The notes under the pieces were generated by a model. It was not told where the DNA came from, did no database searches, and worked only from the letters and a program-made list of their open reading frames with translations. A stretch of 64,000 bases of DNA from positions 872,490-936,489 of the forward strand of contig NZ_CP134197.1 in assembly GCF_031585635.1 (NCBI RefSeq). The letters run 5' to 3'. The first letter of the stretch is position 1. Each line of letters begins with the position of its first letter. Shown here in pieces: positions 35,670 through 44,101 of this stretch. Position numbers and translations under genes: made by a program. This stretch comes from Paraburkholderia sp. FT54 (lineage in GTDB: Bacteria > Pseudomonadota > Gammaproteobacteria > Burkholderiales > Burkholderiaceae).

Positions 35670-37172
35670 TCAGCCCTTGATGCTGACGCCGCGCAGGCGG
35701 ATCAGGCCGTCGGGATACGGCGTGAAGCCTTGCACCTTCTTCGACAGCTCGAACGGCCACGGCTGGCTATACACGTAGACGATCGGATCGTCGTCGGCGA
35801 GCAGCTTCGACGCCGCGTCGTACTGCGCTTTGCGATCCGCGGCGGTCAGCTTCACGCGCGCGGCGTCGAGCAAGCGATCGACTTCGGCGTTGCAGTAGTG
35901 CGCATAGTTGAGGTTGCCGGCGCACGTGTTGAACTGATGGAGATTGCCGTCCGGATCGACACGGCCCGACCAGCCGAGGTACATCGCCTCGAAGTCACCG
36001 CTGTGCGCGGCATTGAGCTCGGTCGCATAGTCGGTCGGCCGCAGCTTCAGGTTGAAGCCGGCTTCGCCGACCATCGCCTGCATCATCTGCACGATCTGGC
36101 TCGACACCGTGTTGTTCGGGTAAGTGAACTCGATGTCGACGTGCTCGTGGCCCGCCGCCTTCAGCAGCGCCTTCGCCTTCGCGACGTCGCGATGCGTCAT
36201 CGGCAGCGACGCGTTGTAGTACGGGCTCGACTTCGGCACCGCCTGATTCGCCGGCGCGAAGATGCCCGCGCCGATCACCTGGTTGATCGCGTCACGGTCG
36301 ATCGCAAGTTCGAACGCCTGCCGCACGCGCTTGTCTTTCAGCAGCGCGTTGCTGCGCTTGCCGTTGCCGATGTTGAACGTCACGTAGTAGTAGCCGAAGC
36401 CGCTGACCGGCGCGAACTTGTAGCTCGCGTCGCTCTTGACCGAGGCGACATCGGACGGCGCGAGGCGCTCAAGCATGTCGAGCGAACCCGAGCGCAGGTT
36501 TGCGAGGCGCACGGTGCTATCCGGGATCGGCAGGAAGATCACGCGCTGGACCGGGTATTTGTCGGCGTCCCAGTAGCCCGGGAATTTTTCGAGCACGACG
36601 CGATCGTTCTGCACGCGCTGGACGAACTTGTACGGGCCCGAACATACCGGATGCGCGGCGACGCCAGCCGGATCGGCCAGCGTCTTCGGCGCGAGCATCA
36701 TGCCGGCGCGGTCGGTCAGCGTCGCGAGCAGCGCGGCGTCCGGCTGCTTCAACGCAATGGCGACCGTGTAGTCGTCGATTACGTCGACGTGATCGACCGA
36801 CGCAAGTTCGCTCTTGCGGTTACTCGTCTGCAGCGTGCGATCGCGGTCCAGGTTCGCCTTGACGGCGGCCGCATTGAACGGCTCGTCGTCCTGGAACTTC
36901 ACCCCTTGACGCAGCTTGAACGTCAGCGTCTTGCCGTCGGCGCTCGTCGTCCACGACGTCGCCAGCATCGGCACGATCTTCAGATCGGGCGTGATATCGA
37001 CCAGCGCGTTGCACAGCGACGCAAACACGATCCGGTCGACGAGCTGCACGCTGCGTGCGGGGTCGAGCGAACCGATGTCGTCCTGCAAGCCGATCCGTAT
37101 CGTCTGGCTGGTCTGGGCCATCGCGGCGGTAGCGCTGAGTGCGAGCGCCGCGGCAATCAACATTCTTCGCAT
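35670..37172 (-). CDS. Periplasmic peptide-binding protein (family 5 solute-binding)
   Basis: A 500-residue periplasmic receptor of the DppA/OppA/GsiB class. The signal peptide MRRMLIAAALALSATAAMAQ is cleaved after AMA. Family stretches include IGLQDDIGSLDPARSVQLVD and DGKTLTFKLRQGVKFQDDEP. The frame is open to a TTG at 37196, but the ATG at 37172 with AAGGGG nine bases upstream gives a proper signal peptide. The ligand is not readable; the linked gamma-glutamyltransferase suggests a gamma-glutamyl peptide such as glutathione. Confidence 0.92.
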   Translation of the reverse strand: MRRMLIAAALALSATAAMAQTSQTIRIGLQDDIGSLDPARSVQLVDRIVFASLCNALVDITPDLKIVPMLATSWTTSADGKTLTFKLRQGVKFQDDEPFNAAAVKANLDRDRTLQTSNRKSELASVDHVDVIDDYTVAIALKQPDAALLATLTDRAGMMLAPKTLADPAGVAAHPVCSGPYKFVQRVQNDRVVLEKFPGYWDADKYPVQRVIFLPIPDSTVRLANLRSGSLDMLERLAPSDVASVKSDASYKFAPVSGFGYYYVTFNIGNGKRSNALLKDKRVRQAFELAIDRDAINQVIGAGIFAPANQAVPKSSPYYNASLPMTHRDVAKAKALLKAAGHEHVDIEFTYPNNTVSSQIVQMMQAMVGEAGFNLKLRPTDYATELNAAHSGDFEAMYLGWSGRVDPDGNLHQFNTCAGNLNYAHYCNAEVDRLLDAARVKLTAADRKAQYDAASKLLADDDPIVYVYSQPWPFELSKKVQGFTPYPDGLIRLRGVSIKG

Positions 37173-37275
37173 GAAGACTTTCCCCTTGTTGTCCAATTCA
37201 TAAAACAGTTTGGTGAACGGGCATTGGCGCGACGGCAGCTCGATTCTTCACCCGATTTTCATCCCGACCACCGGC

Positions 37276-38406
37276 TCAGTCGCCGCCGGCGGCCAGCGTC
37301 GTCTGGCGGTCGCGGTAGATCGCGAGCCGCTCGATCAATTTCGGGCTGACGCTCGTGGCCAGCGGTGCGCCGCCGCCGGCGTTCTGGATCTCGCGCCAGA
37401 AGTGGCAGGCGACCTGCCGTCCGTCCTCGAGTCGTTCGCTGATCGGCCGCGCTTGCGCGCAGTACGGCTTCGCATGCGGACAGCGCGTATGGAAACGGCA
37501 ACCGGAAGGCGGCGCGGTCGGACTCGGCAGATCGCCGGACAATGCAGGTTTCGCACGCCGCTCGTGCGGGCTGCTCGCCGGAATCGCGCGCAGCAGCGCT
37601 TGCGTGTATGGATGCAGCGGCGCGTCGAACAGTGCATCGACATCGGCCAGCTCGACAATCTCGCCGAGATACATGACGGCGACGCGGTCGCTCATATGGC
37701 GGATTACCGCGAGGTCGTGCGCGACCATGATCAGCGTGAGGCCGAGATCCTGCTTCAGTGTCTCGAGAAGATTGATCACCTGTGCCTGCACCGAAACGTC
37801 GAGCGCCGACACCGGCTCGTCGCCGACGATCAGCTTCGGCTCGCCGGCCAATGCGCGCGCGATGCCGATCCGTTGCCGCTGGCCGCCGGAGAATTCGTGC
37901 GGGTAACGATCCGCGTAGGCCGGTTGCAGGCCAACCGTGCGCAGCAGTTGCGCGACGCGCTCGCGGTGCTCGGCGCCGTTGCGAGCGAGCCCGTGCAGCG
38001 CGATCGGCTCGCCGACGATCTGGCCGATCGTCATGCCCGGATTCAGCGACGCGAACGGATCCTGAAAGATGATCTGCATTTCGCGGCGCAGCCGCCGCAG
38101 CGGCGCGCCTTGCTGATGCGTGATGTCCTTGCCTTGATAGAACACGCGGCCGTCGGTGGAGTCGATCAGACGGACCAGCAGGCGGCCCAGCGTGGACTTG
38201 CCGCAGCCAGATTCGCCGACGATCGCGAACGTCTCGCCGGGATCGACCGCGAACGACACGTCGTTGACTGCGTAGACGGTTGGCGTGCGCGTGAAGAGAT
38301 GCCGCGTACCGCCAAAATGCTTCGTCAGCGCGCGCGCCTCGATGATCGGCGTCGGCGAATTCGAAGCCGGGTGTGCGTGCGGCGTCGGCGTAGAGGGCGT
38401 CGTCAT
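37276..38406 (-). CDS. ABC peptide transporter ATPase (DppF/OppF type)
   Basis: A 376-residue ATPase subunit. Walker A is GESGCGKST, the signature is [15 protein letters not shown], Walker B is [12 protein letters not shown], and the OppF-type C-terminal Cys-containing stretch [14 protein letters not shown] (Fe-S or zinc-like) is present. The ATG at 38406 forms an ATGA overlap with the upstream ATPase gene; an earlier in-frame codon would add non-family residues. It pairs with the OppD-type subunit. Confidence 0.93.
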   Translation of the reverse strand: MTTPSTPTPHAHPASNSPTPIIEARALTKHFGGTRHLFTRTPTVYAVNDVSFAVDPGETFAIVGESGCGKSTLGRLLVRLIDSTDGRVFYQGKDITHQQGAPLRRLRREMQIIFQDPFASLNPGMTIGQIVGEPIALHGLARNGAEHRERVAQLLRTVGLQPAYADRYPHEFSGGQRQRIGIARALAGEPKLIVGDEPVSALDVSVQAQVINLLETLKQDLGLTLIMVAHDLAVIRHMSDRVAVMYLGEIVELADVDALFDAPLHPYTQALLRAIPASSPHERRAKPALSGDLPSPTAPPSGCRFHTRCPHAKPYCAQARPISERLEDGRQVACHFWREIQNAGGGAPLATSVSPKLIERLAIYRDRQTTLAAGGD

Positions 38407-39425
38407 GCCATTTCCTTGCGCAACGACGGCGCGGCAGCCTGTTCGACCGGAGCAAGCCAGCACGCCACGCGATGCACGCCGGCGATCACCTTGTCGGGCG
38501 GCGCGGCGTCAATGCAGCGTTGCTCGGCGAACGGGCAGCGCGGCGCAAAGCGGCAACCGTTCGGCATCAACTCGGGCGACGGCACCGAACCGCGGATCGT
38601 CGCGAGCGCGCCTTCGCGCTTGCCGACCGACGGAATCGCGCCCATCAGGCCGATCGTGTAGGGATGTTGCGGGTCGTCGAACAGATCGGCGACCGTACCG
38701 TATTCGACGATGCGGCCCGCGTACATCACCGCGACGTGGTCGGCGACTTCCGCGACGACGCCGAGGTCGTGCGTGATCAACACCATCGCGGTGCCGGTCT
38801 CGGCCTGCAGATTTTTCACGAGCGCCAGCACCTGCGCCTGGATCGTCACGTCGAGCGCGGTCGTCGGCTCGTCGGCGATCAACAGGCGCGGGCGGTTCGC
38901 GAGCGCCATCGCGATCATCACGCGTTGGCGCATGCCGCCGGAAAGTTGATGCGGGTACGCGTCAAGCCGGGTTTCCGGCGCCGGGATCCGCACGAGCCGC
39001 AGCATCTCGAGCGCCTGCTCGCGCGCCTGCCCACGGTCGACATCGCGATGCCGCCGGATGCTTTCACCGATCTGCTCGCCGACCGTGAACGCAGGGTTCA
39101 GCGACGTCATCGGCTCCTGAAAGATCATCGACAGCCGGTTGCCACGAATATCAGCCAGTTCGCGCTCTGACAACGAGAACAGGTCCTTGCCTTCGAAATA
39201 CGCGGTGCCGGCGACGCGTTGCGCAGGCGGGCTCGCGAGCAGCCCCATCAACGCAAGCGACGTCACGCTCTTGCCGCAGCCCGATTCACCGACGATGCAA
39301 AGTGTCTCGCCAGTGCCGACTGAGAACGACACGTCGTGGACGAGGTTCGGCACCTCCGCAGCACGCGAGAACTTCAACGAAAAGCCGCGCACCTCCAGAA
39401 CCGGTCGGCGGGCGGCATCGGTCAT
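38403..39425 (-). CDS. ABC peptide transporter ATPase (DppD/OppD type)
   Basis: About 340 residues. Walker [10 protein letters not shown], signature [15 protein letters not shown], Walker [13 protein letters not shown] and the C-terminal [14 protein letters not shown] cluster are all present. Two starts are possible: ATG 39440 and ATG 39425; the second has GGAG nine bases upstream and is preferred. It is the first gene of the operon oppD-oppF-binding protein-permease-permease-ggt, transcribed away from a LysR gene. Confidence 0.92.
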   Translation of the reverse strand: MTDAARRPVLEVRGFSLKFSRAAEVPNLVHDVSFSVGTGETLCIVGESGCGKSVTSLALMGLLASPPAQRVAGTAYFEGKDLFSLSERELADIRGNRLSMIFQEPMTSLNPAFTVGEQIGESIRRHRDVDRGQAREQALEMLRLVRIPAPETRLDAYPHQLSGGMRQRVMIAMALANRPRLLIADEPTTALDVTIQAQVLALVKNLQAETGTAMVLITHDLGVVAEVADHVAVMYAGRIVEYGTVADLFDDPQHPYTIGLMGAIPSVGKREGALATIRGSVPSPELMPNGCRFAPRCPFAEQRCIDAAPPDKVIAGVHRVACWLAPVEQAAAPSLRKEMA

Positions 39426-39504
39426 GCTGGAAAACTCCATATCGAGCTGCTAGTCCTGTTCAAGGCTGTCTCTGCGGCGATTATGTGGTGCGCTTTCCAA
39501 CAGA

Positions 39505-39518
39505 AAATATTAATATTT
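39505..39518. promoter_or_regulatory. AT palindrome in divergent LysR/ABC promoter
   Basis: AAATATTAATATTT is a perfect 14-bp palindrome in the 128-bp divergent space between the ABC operon and a LysR gene. AT-rich interrupted palindromes (T-N11-A) are typical LysR recognition sites, so this is the best operator candidate. It also coincides with probable -10 regions. Confidence 0.5.
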
Positions 39519-39553
39519 CTTACCGGTACTTAATTTTTTCTTGGGAATGAGCG

Positions 39554-40420
39554 ATGCCGACCTTGCGCATGTTGAGAACCTTTCGGGCCGTCGCGCGCAC
39601 CGGATCATTCGCGGCCGCGGCCGGGAGCGTCGCGCTGACCCAGGCGGCGGTCAGCTTGCAGATGCGCGGGCTCGAACAGGCGCTCGGCCGCCAGCTGTTC
39701 GACCGCAGCGGCCGGCAGATTGCGCTGAGCCGCCACGGACAAGATATCTGGCCGAAGGTCGAGCAGATTTTCGATCTGCTGGCCGAACTCGAAGCGACGC
39801 CGGCGGATTCGATGGTCGGGCCGGTGACCATCGGCGCGGTGGTGTCGGTGATCGGCGCGCTGTCGCTGGTCATCGCGCGTTTGAAGGCCGCGCATCCGCA
39901 ACTGGATGTGCGGCTGCTGTCGTCGCGCTCCGACGAACTGGCGCGGATGGTCGAGGCGGGCGAGGTCGATATCGCGGCGGTCGTCGGGCGTGCCGATACG
40001 GCGCTGCCTGACACGCTGAAGTGGACGACGCTCTACACGGAGCCGCTGATGCTGGTGGTCAGCCGCGAAATCGGTGACAACGATCCGCGGCGGATTCTGC
40101 GCAACCACCCCTTTCTGCGCTTCGACCGGCGGGTACGCACCGGGCGCGTCGTCGAGCATGCGCTGCAGACCGTCGGCCTGACGGTCAACGAATACCTCGA
40201 ACTCAACTCGATCGAGACGATCGCCGCGCTGGTGCGCGAGAATGTCGGCGTCGCGGTGCTACCGCTTCTGCATCGCGGCAACTGGCACAACGATCCGTTA
40301 CTACGCGTGCTGTCGATCTCGAATCCGCCGGTGCTGCGCACGGTCGGCATGATCCAGCGCGCGTCATATGACCGGCCCGGCATCACGCAGGCGATAATCG
40401 ATAAGCTGCACAACGACTGA
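39554..40420 (+). CDS. LysR-family transcriptional regulator
   Basis: A 288-residue LysR regulator with helix-turn-helix MLRTFRAVARTGSFAAAAGS and VALTQAAVSLQMRGLEQALG, then an effector domain (LDVRLLSSRSDELARMVEAG; VRENVGVAVLPLL). The ATG at 39554 places the helix-turn-helix at the N-terminus as usual. It is divergent from the peptide-importer/ggt operon and is its likely regulator, possibly responding to sulfur or glutathione status (inference). Confidence 0.9.
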   Translation: MPTLRMLRTFRAVARTGSFAAAAGSVALTQAAVSLQMRGLEQALGRQLFDRSGRQIALSRHGQDIWPKVEQIFDLLAELEATPADSMVGPVTIGAVVSVIGALSLVIARLKAAHPQLDVRLLSSRSDELARMVEAGEVDIAAVVGRADTALPDTLKWTTLYTEPLMLVVSREIGDNDPRRILRNHPFLRFDRRVRTGRVVEHALQTVGLTVNEYLELNSIETIAALVRENVGVAVLPLLHRGNWHNDPLLRVLSISNPPVLRTVGMIQRASYDRPGITQAIIDKLHND

Positions 40421-40620
40421 GCGGCCGGTGCCCGCCGCTTCACCGCGGTCCATCTGCACACGACAACTTCTGGTCTGATACAGTCTTTCGTCCGGAAGCG
40501 GGGAAGCGCCTCATCAGGCGCCCGGACGCCGCCATGCGTTATCTTCGGCGACCCTTGCGCCCGACGGCGGCGCCAGCAGGCAACCCACCGGCGACCCTGA
40601 ATCAATTGGAGCACGCAGCC

Positions 40621-41580
40621 ATGAAGGCTTCACCGGCGGCGGTATCACGCACGTATGCAATGCCCGAGCGAAGCGACCGCCTGGATTTCTATATACGCGA
40701 TCAGGCCTCACGCCCGGCGATTGAAGAGCCGCACAAGCACGAATACTTTCAAATTCAGATCAACCTGGGCGGCGATACGGAACAGCACATCGGCGGAGTA
40801 CGCCGGCCGTTTCCTGCGGGTGCGGTTGCTTTTATCCTGCCGTATCGCTTGCATCTGATACCGCACCCCGCGCATTCACGCTTCATCGTCATCAACTTTA
40901 CGCCGGCGTTTCTACACGCCAATACGGCCGGCATTGCGGATCCGCTGGACCTCGAGGATGTGTCGATCACGCAGGCGCCCGAACTCGCACCGTTCAGGCT
41001 TCAGGAGTACATCGACTTCATTCTGGAGGGCGCCGATCTCGCCGAAATCGAGCCGGTCTTGTCGCGCATGCTGGAGGTCAATGAGACGCGGGGCTTCGGT
41101 GCGACCACCCTCCTGCGCGGGTATCTTCTTCAGCTGATCGGGATCGTATGCCAGCGACACGCGGATCAGCTACTGCGGCTTTCCTCGCGTAACGTACAAC
41201 GACTCGGCCGACGCGACGCTCTAGTCCGCGTGGACCGTCACGTCAATGCCCATCTCGCGAGCGACGCGCTGTCTCTGACCTCGGCCGCCGCCGCCGCGTT
41301 TCTATCGCCGAACTATCTTACTCATCTCATCAAGAAAGAGACGGGCCGGACATTCGTCGAGTGGGTGACCGAGCGGCGCATCGCACGCGCAAAGGATCTG
41401 CTGGCAAACGACAACCGGCGCATCAAGGACATTGCGTTCCTGGTCGGCTATCGCGACGAAGCCTATTTTTCGAGGCGGTTTCGTCAGTCGGTCGGTCAGT
41501 CGCCGAGCGACTTTCGCGACATGCACCGCAGTGCCGGTCAACGAAACGATGGCGCAACCGCACACAAAGGCGCACCGTAA
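40621..41580 (+). CDS. AraC-family transcriptional regulator
   Basis: A 319-residue regulator. The N-terminal cupin sensor has HKHEYFQIQINLGGDTEQHIGG-like residues (two parts) and FPAGAVAFILPYRLHLIPH; the C-terminal double helix-turn-helix includes LSPNYLTHLIKKETGRTFVE and IKDIAFLVGYRDEAYFSRRF. GGAG precedes the ATG at 40621. It reads in the same direction as the FAH-family gene 89 bp downstream and may control it. Ligand unknown. Confidence 0.9.
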   Translation: MKASPAAVSRTYAMPERSDRLDFYIRDQASRPAIEEPHKHEYFQIQINLGGDTEQHIGGVRRPFPAGAVAFILPYRLHLIPHPAHSRFIVINFTPAFLHANTAGIADPLDLEDVSITQAPELAPFRLQEYIDFILEGADLAEIEPVLSRMLEVNETRGFGATTLLRGYLLQLIGIVCQRHADQLLRLSSRNVQRLGRRDALVRVDRHVNAHLASDALSLTSAAAAAFLSPNYLTHLIKKETGRTFVEWVTERRIARAKDLLANDNRRIKDIAFLVGYRDEAYFSRRFRQSVGQSPSDFRDMHRSAGQRNDGATAHKGAP

Positions 41581-41669
41581 GATCGTCCTGGTGTTCGGCG
41601 GGTTTGTCCTGCACGACGCGTTCGCAAGCCGATATCGTAGGTAGGCCAATACTACTCGCGAGGCTTACC

Positions 41670-42371
41670 ATGACCGAATACTCAGTGACACCACCCACGA
41701 TCACCTCCGTTGCCGTGAGCGGCTCGACGAGCCGCTTTCCCGTGCGCCGCGTGTTCTGCGTGGGGCGCAACTATGCCGACCATGCACGCGAAATGGGCGC
41801 CAACCCGGACCGGGATCCGCCGTTCTTTTTCTCCAAGCCTGCCGATGCCATCGTGCCAGCGAACGGCGTGCTTCCATACCCGCCGCTTACCTCTGACTTG
41901 CATCATGAGATTGAACTCGTCATTGCGCTCGGCAAGGAAGGAAAGGACATCGCCCCCGAAAACGCACTCGATTTTGTCTGGGGCTATGGCGTTGGAGTCG
42001 ATCTCACACGCCGGGATCTCCAGGCGACGGCGAAGAAACTGAGCCGTCCGTGGGACTGGGCGAAAGGCTTCGACGCGTCCGCGCCGGTGAGCGAGATCAA
42101 ACCCGCGTCCGGGCTGGGCCATCCATCCAGCGGCCGGATCTGGTTGTCCGTGAATGGCGACGTTCGTCAGCAAGGCGATCTCAGTGAGATGATCTGGCCT
42201 GTCGCGGACATCATCAGTTACGTGTCTCAGGCCGTGACTGTAAAACCGGGAGACCTTATCTTCAGCGGAACACCCGCTGGCGTCGGCGCACTGCGCCCAG
42301 GCGACAAGGTCACAGGCGGATTGGACGGCGTTGCAACCTTTAGTTTCGAGGTAGGCCCGCTGGCCGGATGA
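41670..42371 (+). CDS. Fumarylpyruvate/acylpyruvate hydrolase-type FAH protein
   Basis: A 233-residue single-domain FAH-fold hydrolase. The opening FCVGRNYADHAREMGANPDR, the metal-binding HHEIELVIALG and the C-terminal GDLIFSGTPAGVGALRPGD match fumarylpyruvate hydrolases of the gentisate path and other acylpyruvases. GAGG precedes the ATG at 41670. No gentisate dioxygenase or isomerase is nearby, so the substrate may instead be a keto-acid from sugar-acid breakdown, or general oxaloacetate/acylpyruvate clearance. It is convergent with udh. Confidence 0.87.
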   Translation: MTEYSVTPPTITSVAVSGSTSRFPVRRVFCVGRNYADHAREMGANPDRDPPFFFSKPADAIVPANGVLPYPPLTSDLHHEIELVIALGKEGKDIAPENALDFVWGYGVGVDLTRRDLQATAKKLSRPWDWAKGFDASAPVSEIKPASGLGHPSSGRIWLSVNGDVRQQGDLSEMIWPVADIISYVSQAVTVKPGDLIFSGTPAGVGALRPGDKVTGGLDGVATFSFEVGPLAG

Positions 42372-42464
42372 ACGAGGCGCGGGAAGTAGCCGCAAGGTCT
42401 AGTCTGCGAACGAGTGCGTCCGGCGCGAACCGGGCGCACTTTCGCGGGAAGACGCGCGCCGCGC

Positions 42465-43271
42465 TCAATCTATCCGCAGCGGTTCACCGTCGAATTCGAC
42501 CATGCAGCCGGGGCCGCCATGAAACAGCGCTTCGCGCGCATCTTCCACCTTCCCCGTTGCCGCGATCTCAGCCGCGTACAGTTCGGCGTCATCTTCCGGC
42601 ACGTACCCGAGATAGCGCACGTCGGCATTGTCCCAGCGATTGCGCGCGTTATTGGATACGCCATACACGACCGCGAAGTGGAAGTCCGGATAGTCGATAC
42701 AGCGGCGCGCCACCTGCACCATGTCGCGATGGCTGATCCACGTGAAGAGGTGGCGCGGTACGGTCGGCTTGTTGTCCGGGCGGAACGAGCCGATCCGGAT
42801 GCAGGCAACCGACATGCCATGCTTGTCGGCGTACATCCGGCCTAGCGCCTCGCCGAACACCTTCGAGATGCCATAGCGGCTATCAGGGCGCGGCTCGACG
42901 CTGTTGTCGATCATCCGGTCGCGACGATGAAAACCCACGGCATGGTTCGAACTCGCGAACACCACGCGCTTGACGCCTGCTTGCCGCGCCGCTTCGAACA
43001 CGTTGTAGCAACCCTCGATGTTCATGTCACGGATGCGCTCCCAGCGAGCCTCGTCGGGGATCCCGGCAAGATGCACGACGACGTCGACTCCCTCCATGGC
43101 CGGCAGAAGATCCTCCAGCCGCGTGATGTCCGCGGTGACGATTTCCTCGCCTTCCTGCGCCTGCGCCTGCGGCGCGATATCGGCGAGGCGCAGCGCATAG
43201 TGGCCCTGGAAACCGGCGCGGAGCACGCGTCCAATGTGACCGGCCGCGCCGGTAATCAGTACTCGAGTCAT
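42465..43271 (-). CDS. udh: Uronate dehydrogenase
   Basis: A 268-residue short-chain dehydrogenase/epimerase-fold enzyme. The NAD motif is LITGAAGHIGRVLRAGF; the Ser in VVFASSNHAVGFH and the YGISK stretch give the Ser-Tyr-Lys catalytic set; C-terminal RNRWDNADVRYLGYVPEDDA is typical of uronate dehydrogenases (about 265 residues). It oxidises D-galacturonate or D-glucuronate to the aldaro-lactone with NAD. It is the last gene of a minus-strand set after the GntR gene (32-bp gap) and the IlvD/Edd-type dehydratase. A generic NAD-dependent epimerase is the alternative, less likely in this context. Confidence 0.86.
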   Translation of the reverse strand: MTRVLITGAAGHIGRVLRAGFQGHYALRLADIAPQAQAQEGEEIVTADITRLEDLLPAMEGVDVVVHLAGIPDEARWERIRDMNIEGCYNVFEAARQAGVKRVVFASSNHAVGFHRRDRMIDNSVEPRPDSRYGISKVFGEALGRMYADKHGMSVACIRIGSFRPDNKPTVPRHLFTWISHRDMVQVARRCIDYPDFHFAVVYGVSNNARNRWDNADVRYLGYVPEDDAELYAAEIAATGKVEDAREALFHGGPGCMVEFDGEPLRID

Positions 43272-43303
43272 TGATACCCTCTCTGTGATTCAGGTAAAAA
43301 CAG

Positions 43304-44047
43304 TTAATCGGTTTCGCCTTTCTGTACGGCGTAGCCAGCCGAGCGGCGATGGTGCGCTTCGAGATACGCATCGCGCGATGGCACCAGGTGGTCACGGCAT
43401 AACCTGATCAACGATTCCCGGTCGCCGGTTCGGAGCGCCTCGATCATCTGGTGATGCTCGGCGCGAGCCTTCTCCAGATATTGAGGAAACACGATAGATA
43501 CCGAACGGATGGCATGCGTGCGGCGCTCATACTCGCGAATCGCCTCGGTGAGAACCTGGCTTTCCGACAGCGCAAAAAACGCATGGTGAAAAGCCATGTT
43601 CGCGCGGAACACGCGCCGCAGATCGCCGGCGACGGCAGCTTCGTCGTGCTCTGCCTGAATTGCCGTCAATGCAGCGAGCGCCTCGCTGCTGACCGGAAAA
43701 ACGATGCGCTTCGCCGCATCCGCTTCGAGCAGCTCGCGTAGCGCATACAGCTCCGTGACTTCGCGCGGTGTAAACGACTTGACCAGCGCGCCTACATTCT
43801 TGCGGCGCTCCACCAGGCCGCGCCGCTCCACCTCTGCCAGCACCTGACGCGCGACATGGCGCTTCAGGTTGAAGCGCTCGCACAGATCGTCTTCCACGAG
43901 CCGTTCGCGTGGATGCAGAACGCCAAGGACGATCTGCTCCTCGAGTTCGTCCGAGACGCTGCGCAGCGTCTCGTCGATATTGCGGTCGCGCTCGACCGGC
44001 TTCGCAGTGGGTGCATCGGAGCGTTTGGGCTTGGCAGCGTTGCTCAT
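43304..44047 (-). CDS. GntR-family regulator with FCD ligand domain
   Basis: A 247-residue regulator. The winged helix is seen in VLHPRERLVEDDLCERFNLK and ARQVLAEVERRGLVERR, and the all-helical FCD effector domain follows with VTELYALRELLEADAAKRIV and EHHQMIEALRTGDRE. The family binds sugar-acid or organic-acid effectors and represses catabolic operons. It lies between the dehydratase (54 bp upstream) and udh (32 bp downstream), so the likely regulon is this acid-sugar island. Two AGATCAT motifs lie in its leader (44048-44101). Confidence 0.9.
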   Translation of the reverse strand: MSNAAKPKRSDAPTAKPVERDRNIDETLRSVSDELEEQIVLGVLHPRERLVEDDLCERFNLKRHVARQVLAEVERRGLVERRKNVGALVKSFTPREVTELYALRELLEADAAKRIVFPVSSEALAALTAIQAEHDEAAVAGDLRRVFRANMAFHHAFFALSESQVLTEAIREYERRTHAIRSVSIVFPQYLEKARAEHHQMIEALRTGDRESLIRLCRDHLVPSRDAYLEAHHRRSAGYAVQKGETD

Positions 44048-44101
44048 AGAAAAGGATCCGCAAAATGATCTAAGCCGCGAGCCTATACGAAAATATGATC
44101 T

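Noticed and set aside
34974..37349. Plus-strand open frame of 791 codons opposite the peptide-transporter genes
   Set aside because: Antisense shadow covering two well-supported genes; no motif, biased composition.
37259..38455. Second long minus-strand frame over the OppF-type ATPase
   Set aside because: It is a one-base-shifted frame of the ATPase; the real frame has Walker A, signature and Walker B.
44084..44097. TATACGAAAATATG before the GntR gene as a fourth TATAC-N4-GTATR site
   Set aside because: One half-site is broken (ATATG instead of GTATG) and it lies far from the signalling island; likely chance.
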